This document shows positions 63,663 through 64,000 of a DNA stretch of 64,000 bases, in pieces. The stretch's first letter is position 1; each line of letters opens with the position of its first letter. Both the position numbers and the translations under genes were made by a program. Under the pieces are notes generated by a model that had not been told where the DNA came from, did no database searches, and was given only the letters and a program-made list of their open reading frames with translations. Source of the stretch: Streptomyces sp. NBC_01439 (GTDB lineage Bacteria; Actinomycetota; Actinomycetes; Streptomycetales; Streptomycetaceae); the NCBI RefSeq assembly GCF_036227605.1, contig NZ_CP109487.1, positions 6,757,501-6,821,500 on the forward strand. The letters are read 5' to 3'.

Positions 63663-64000
63663 ATGCCGCTGACTCCCGAGGACGTGCGGAACAAGCAGTT
63701 CACGACCGTCCGCCTCCGAGAAGGCTATGACGAGGACGAGGTCGATGCCTTCCTCGACGAGGTCGAGTCCGAACTGACGCGCCTGCTGCGCGAGAACGAG
63801 GACCTGCGCGCGAAGCTGGCCGCCGCCACGCGTGCCGCCGCGCAGAGCCAGCAGCAGCAGGGGATGCGCAAGGCCGAACCCCAGGACCAGCGAGGCCCCG
63901 GCGCCCCCGTGCCCGCCGCCATATCCGGCCCGCCGCAGCAGCAGCAGCAGATGGGCCCGCCGCAGCTCCAGGGCGGCCCGCCGCAGCTTCCGGGTGGCCA
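63663..64000 (+). CDS. divIVA: DivIVA polar growth protein, 3' end outside the window
   Basis: DivIVA marks hyphal tips and recruits the cell-wall machinery. The visible 112 residues contain the N-terminal lipid-binding domain (MPLTPEDVRNKQFTTVRLRE, YDEDEVDAFLDEVESELTRL) and the start of the first coiled coil (LRENEDLRAKLAAATRAAAQ). A Gln/Pro/Gly-rich linker (SGPPQQQQQMGPPQLQGG) continues to the window edge. Streptomyces DivIVA carries such a PQG-rich insert between its coiled coils. The ATG at 63663 is preceded by AGAGG at a slightly long distance. Confidence 0.95.
   Translation, partial: MPLTPEDVRNKQFTTVRLREGYDEDEVDAFLDEVESELTRLLRENEDLRAKLAAATRAAAQSQQQQGMRKAEPQDQRGPGAPVPAAISGPPQQQQQMGPPQLQGGPPQLPGG

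Overview
This window is high-GC DNA (roughly 70% or more by eye) from an actinomycete chromosome, almost certainly Streptomyces. The evidence is frequent GTG and TTG starts, leaderless genes with a TANNNT box 6-7 nt before the start codon, actinomycete-only families (DUF5304, DUF3040, SAV_6107-type HEPN, Rv2175c-type DNA-binding protein, MacS-type kinase), a Trp-Trp-Trp leader peptide before a fused anthranilate synthase, and a division/cell-wall (dcw) cluster whose order from rsmH to divIVA is that of Streptomyces. It looks like core chromosome. I see no insertion sequence, prophage, CRISPR array, tRNA or rRNA.

Layout. 1-1613 is the 3' part of a Tat-exported cholesterol oxidase. 1632-9458 holds an acyl-CoA synthetase, a metallophosphoesterase, a START-like/ArsA-like/DUF5304 gene set, glucokinase, an EEP-fold phosphatase or nuclease, and a membrane protein coupled to an alpha/beta hydrolase. 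10386-14304 holds plsC, the two-component pair macS-macR and a PPi-type phosphofructokinase whose promoter overlaps a Crp-like site. 14372-19438 holds a D-2-hydroxyacid dehydrogenase, a trp-attenuated anthranilate synthase diverging from class II DAHP synthase, and an iron-box-controlled bacterioferritin-associated ferredoxin facing bacterioferritin. 20105-24150 holds a sulfite-oxidase-like protein, a His-rich DUF4396 membrane protein behind a CsoR-like copper operator, endonuclease IV and a PASTA Ser/Thr kinase.

24366-30328 is largely cofactor metabolism: a TPP-riboswitch-controlled thiO-thiS-thiG operon, a ferredoxin-reductase-like flavoprotein, an Rv2175c-like DNA-binding protein, thiE and metF. 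30378-35463 holds membrane proteins (DUF4126, DUF3040), a CrtI-like flavoprotein, a methyltransferase and a HEPN protein. 35596-39266 is a self-contained operon: a 28-bp perfect palindrome, an ABC-type ATPase with damaged catalytic motifs, a YhgE/Pip membrane protein and a TetR regulator. 39267-39673 is an unexplained structured region between two converging TetR genes. 40326-46215 holds a rhodanese, the MoxR-DUF58-transglutaminase operon and a beta-carbonic anhydrase.

46612 to the end is the dcw cluster: rsmH, ftsL, ftsI, murE, murF, mraY, murD, ftsW, murG, ftsQ, ftsZ, pgeF, the YggS-type PLP protein, sepF, YggT and divIVA (cut by the window end). Several junctions overlap by 4 nt, which points to translational coupling. 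No mraZ is present. These genes build the lipid-linked peptidoglycan precursor, flip and polymerise it at the septum, and place the septum (FtsZ, SepF) and the growing tip (DivIVA). The most unusual signals outside this core are the TetR/degenerate-ABC/YhgE operon, the CsoR-DUF4396 unit, the structured intergenic region with a MacR-like box, two P-loop proteins that lost the Walker A lysine, and a G-quadruplex-capable tandem repeat upstream of the PASTA kinase.
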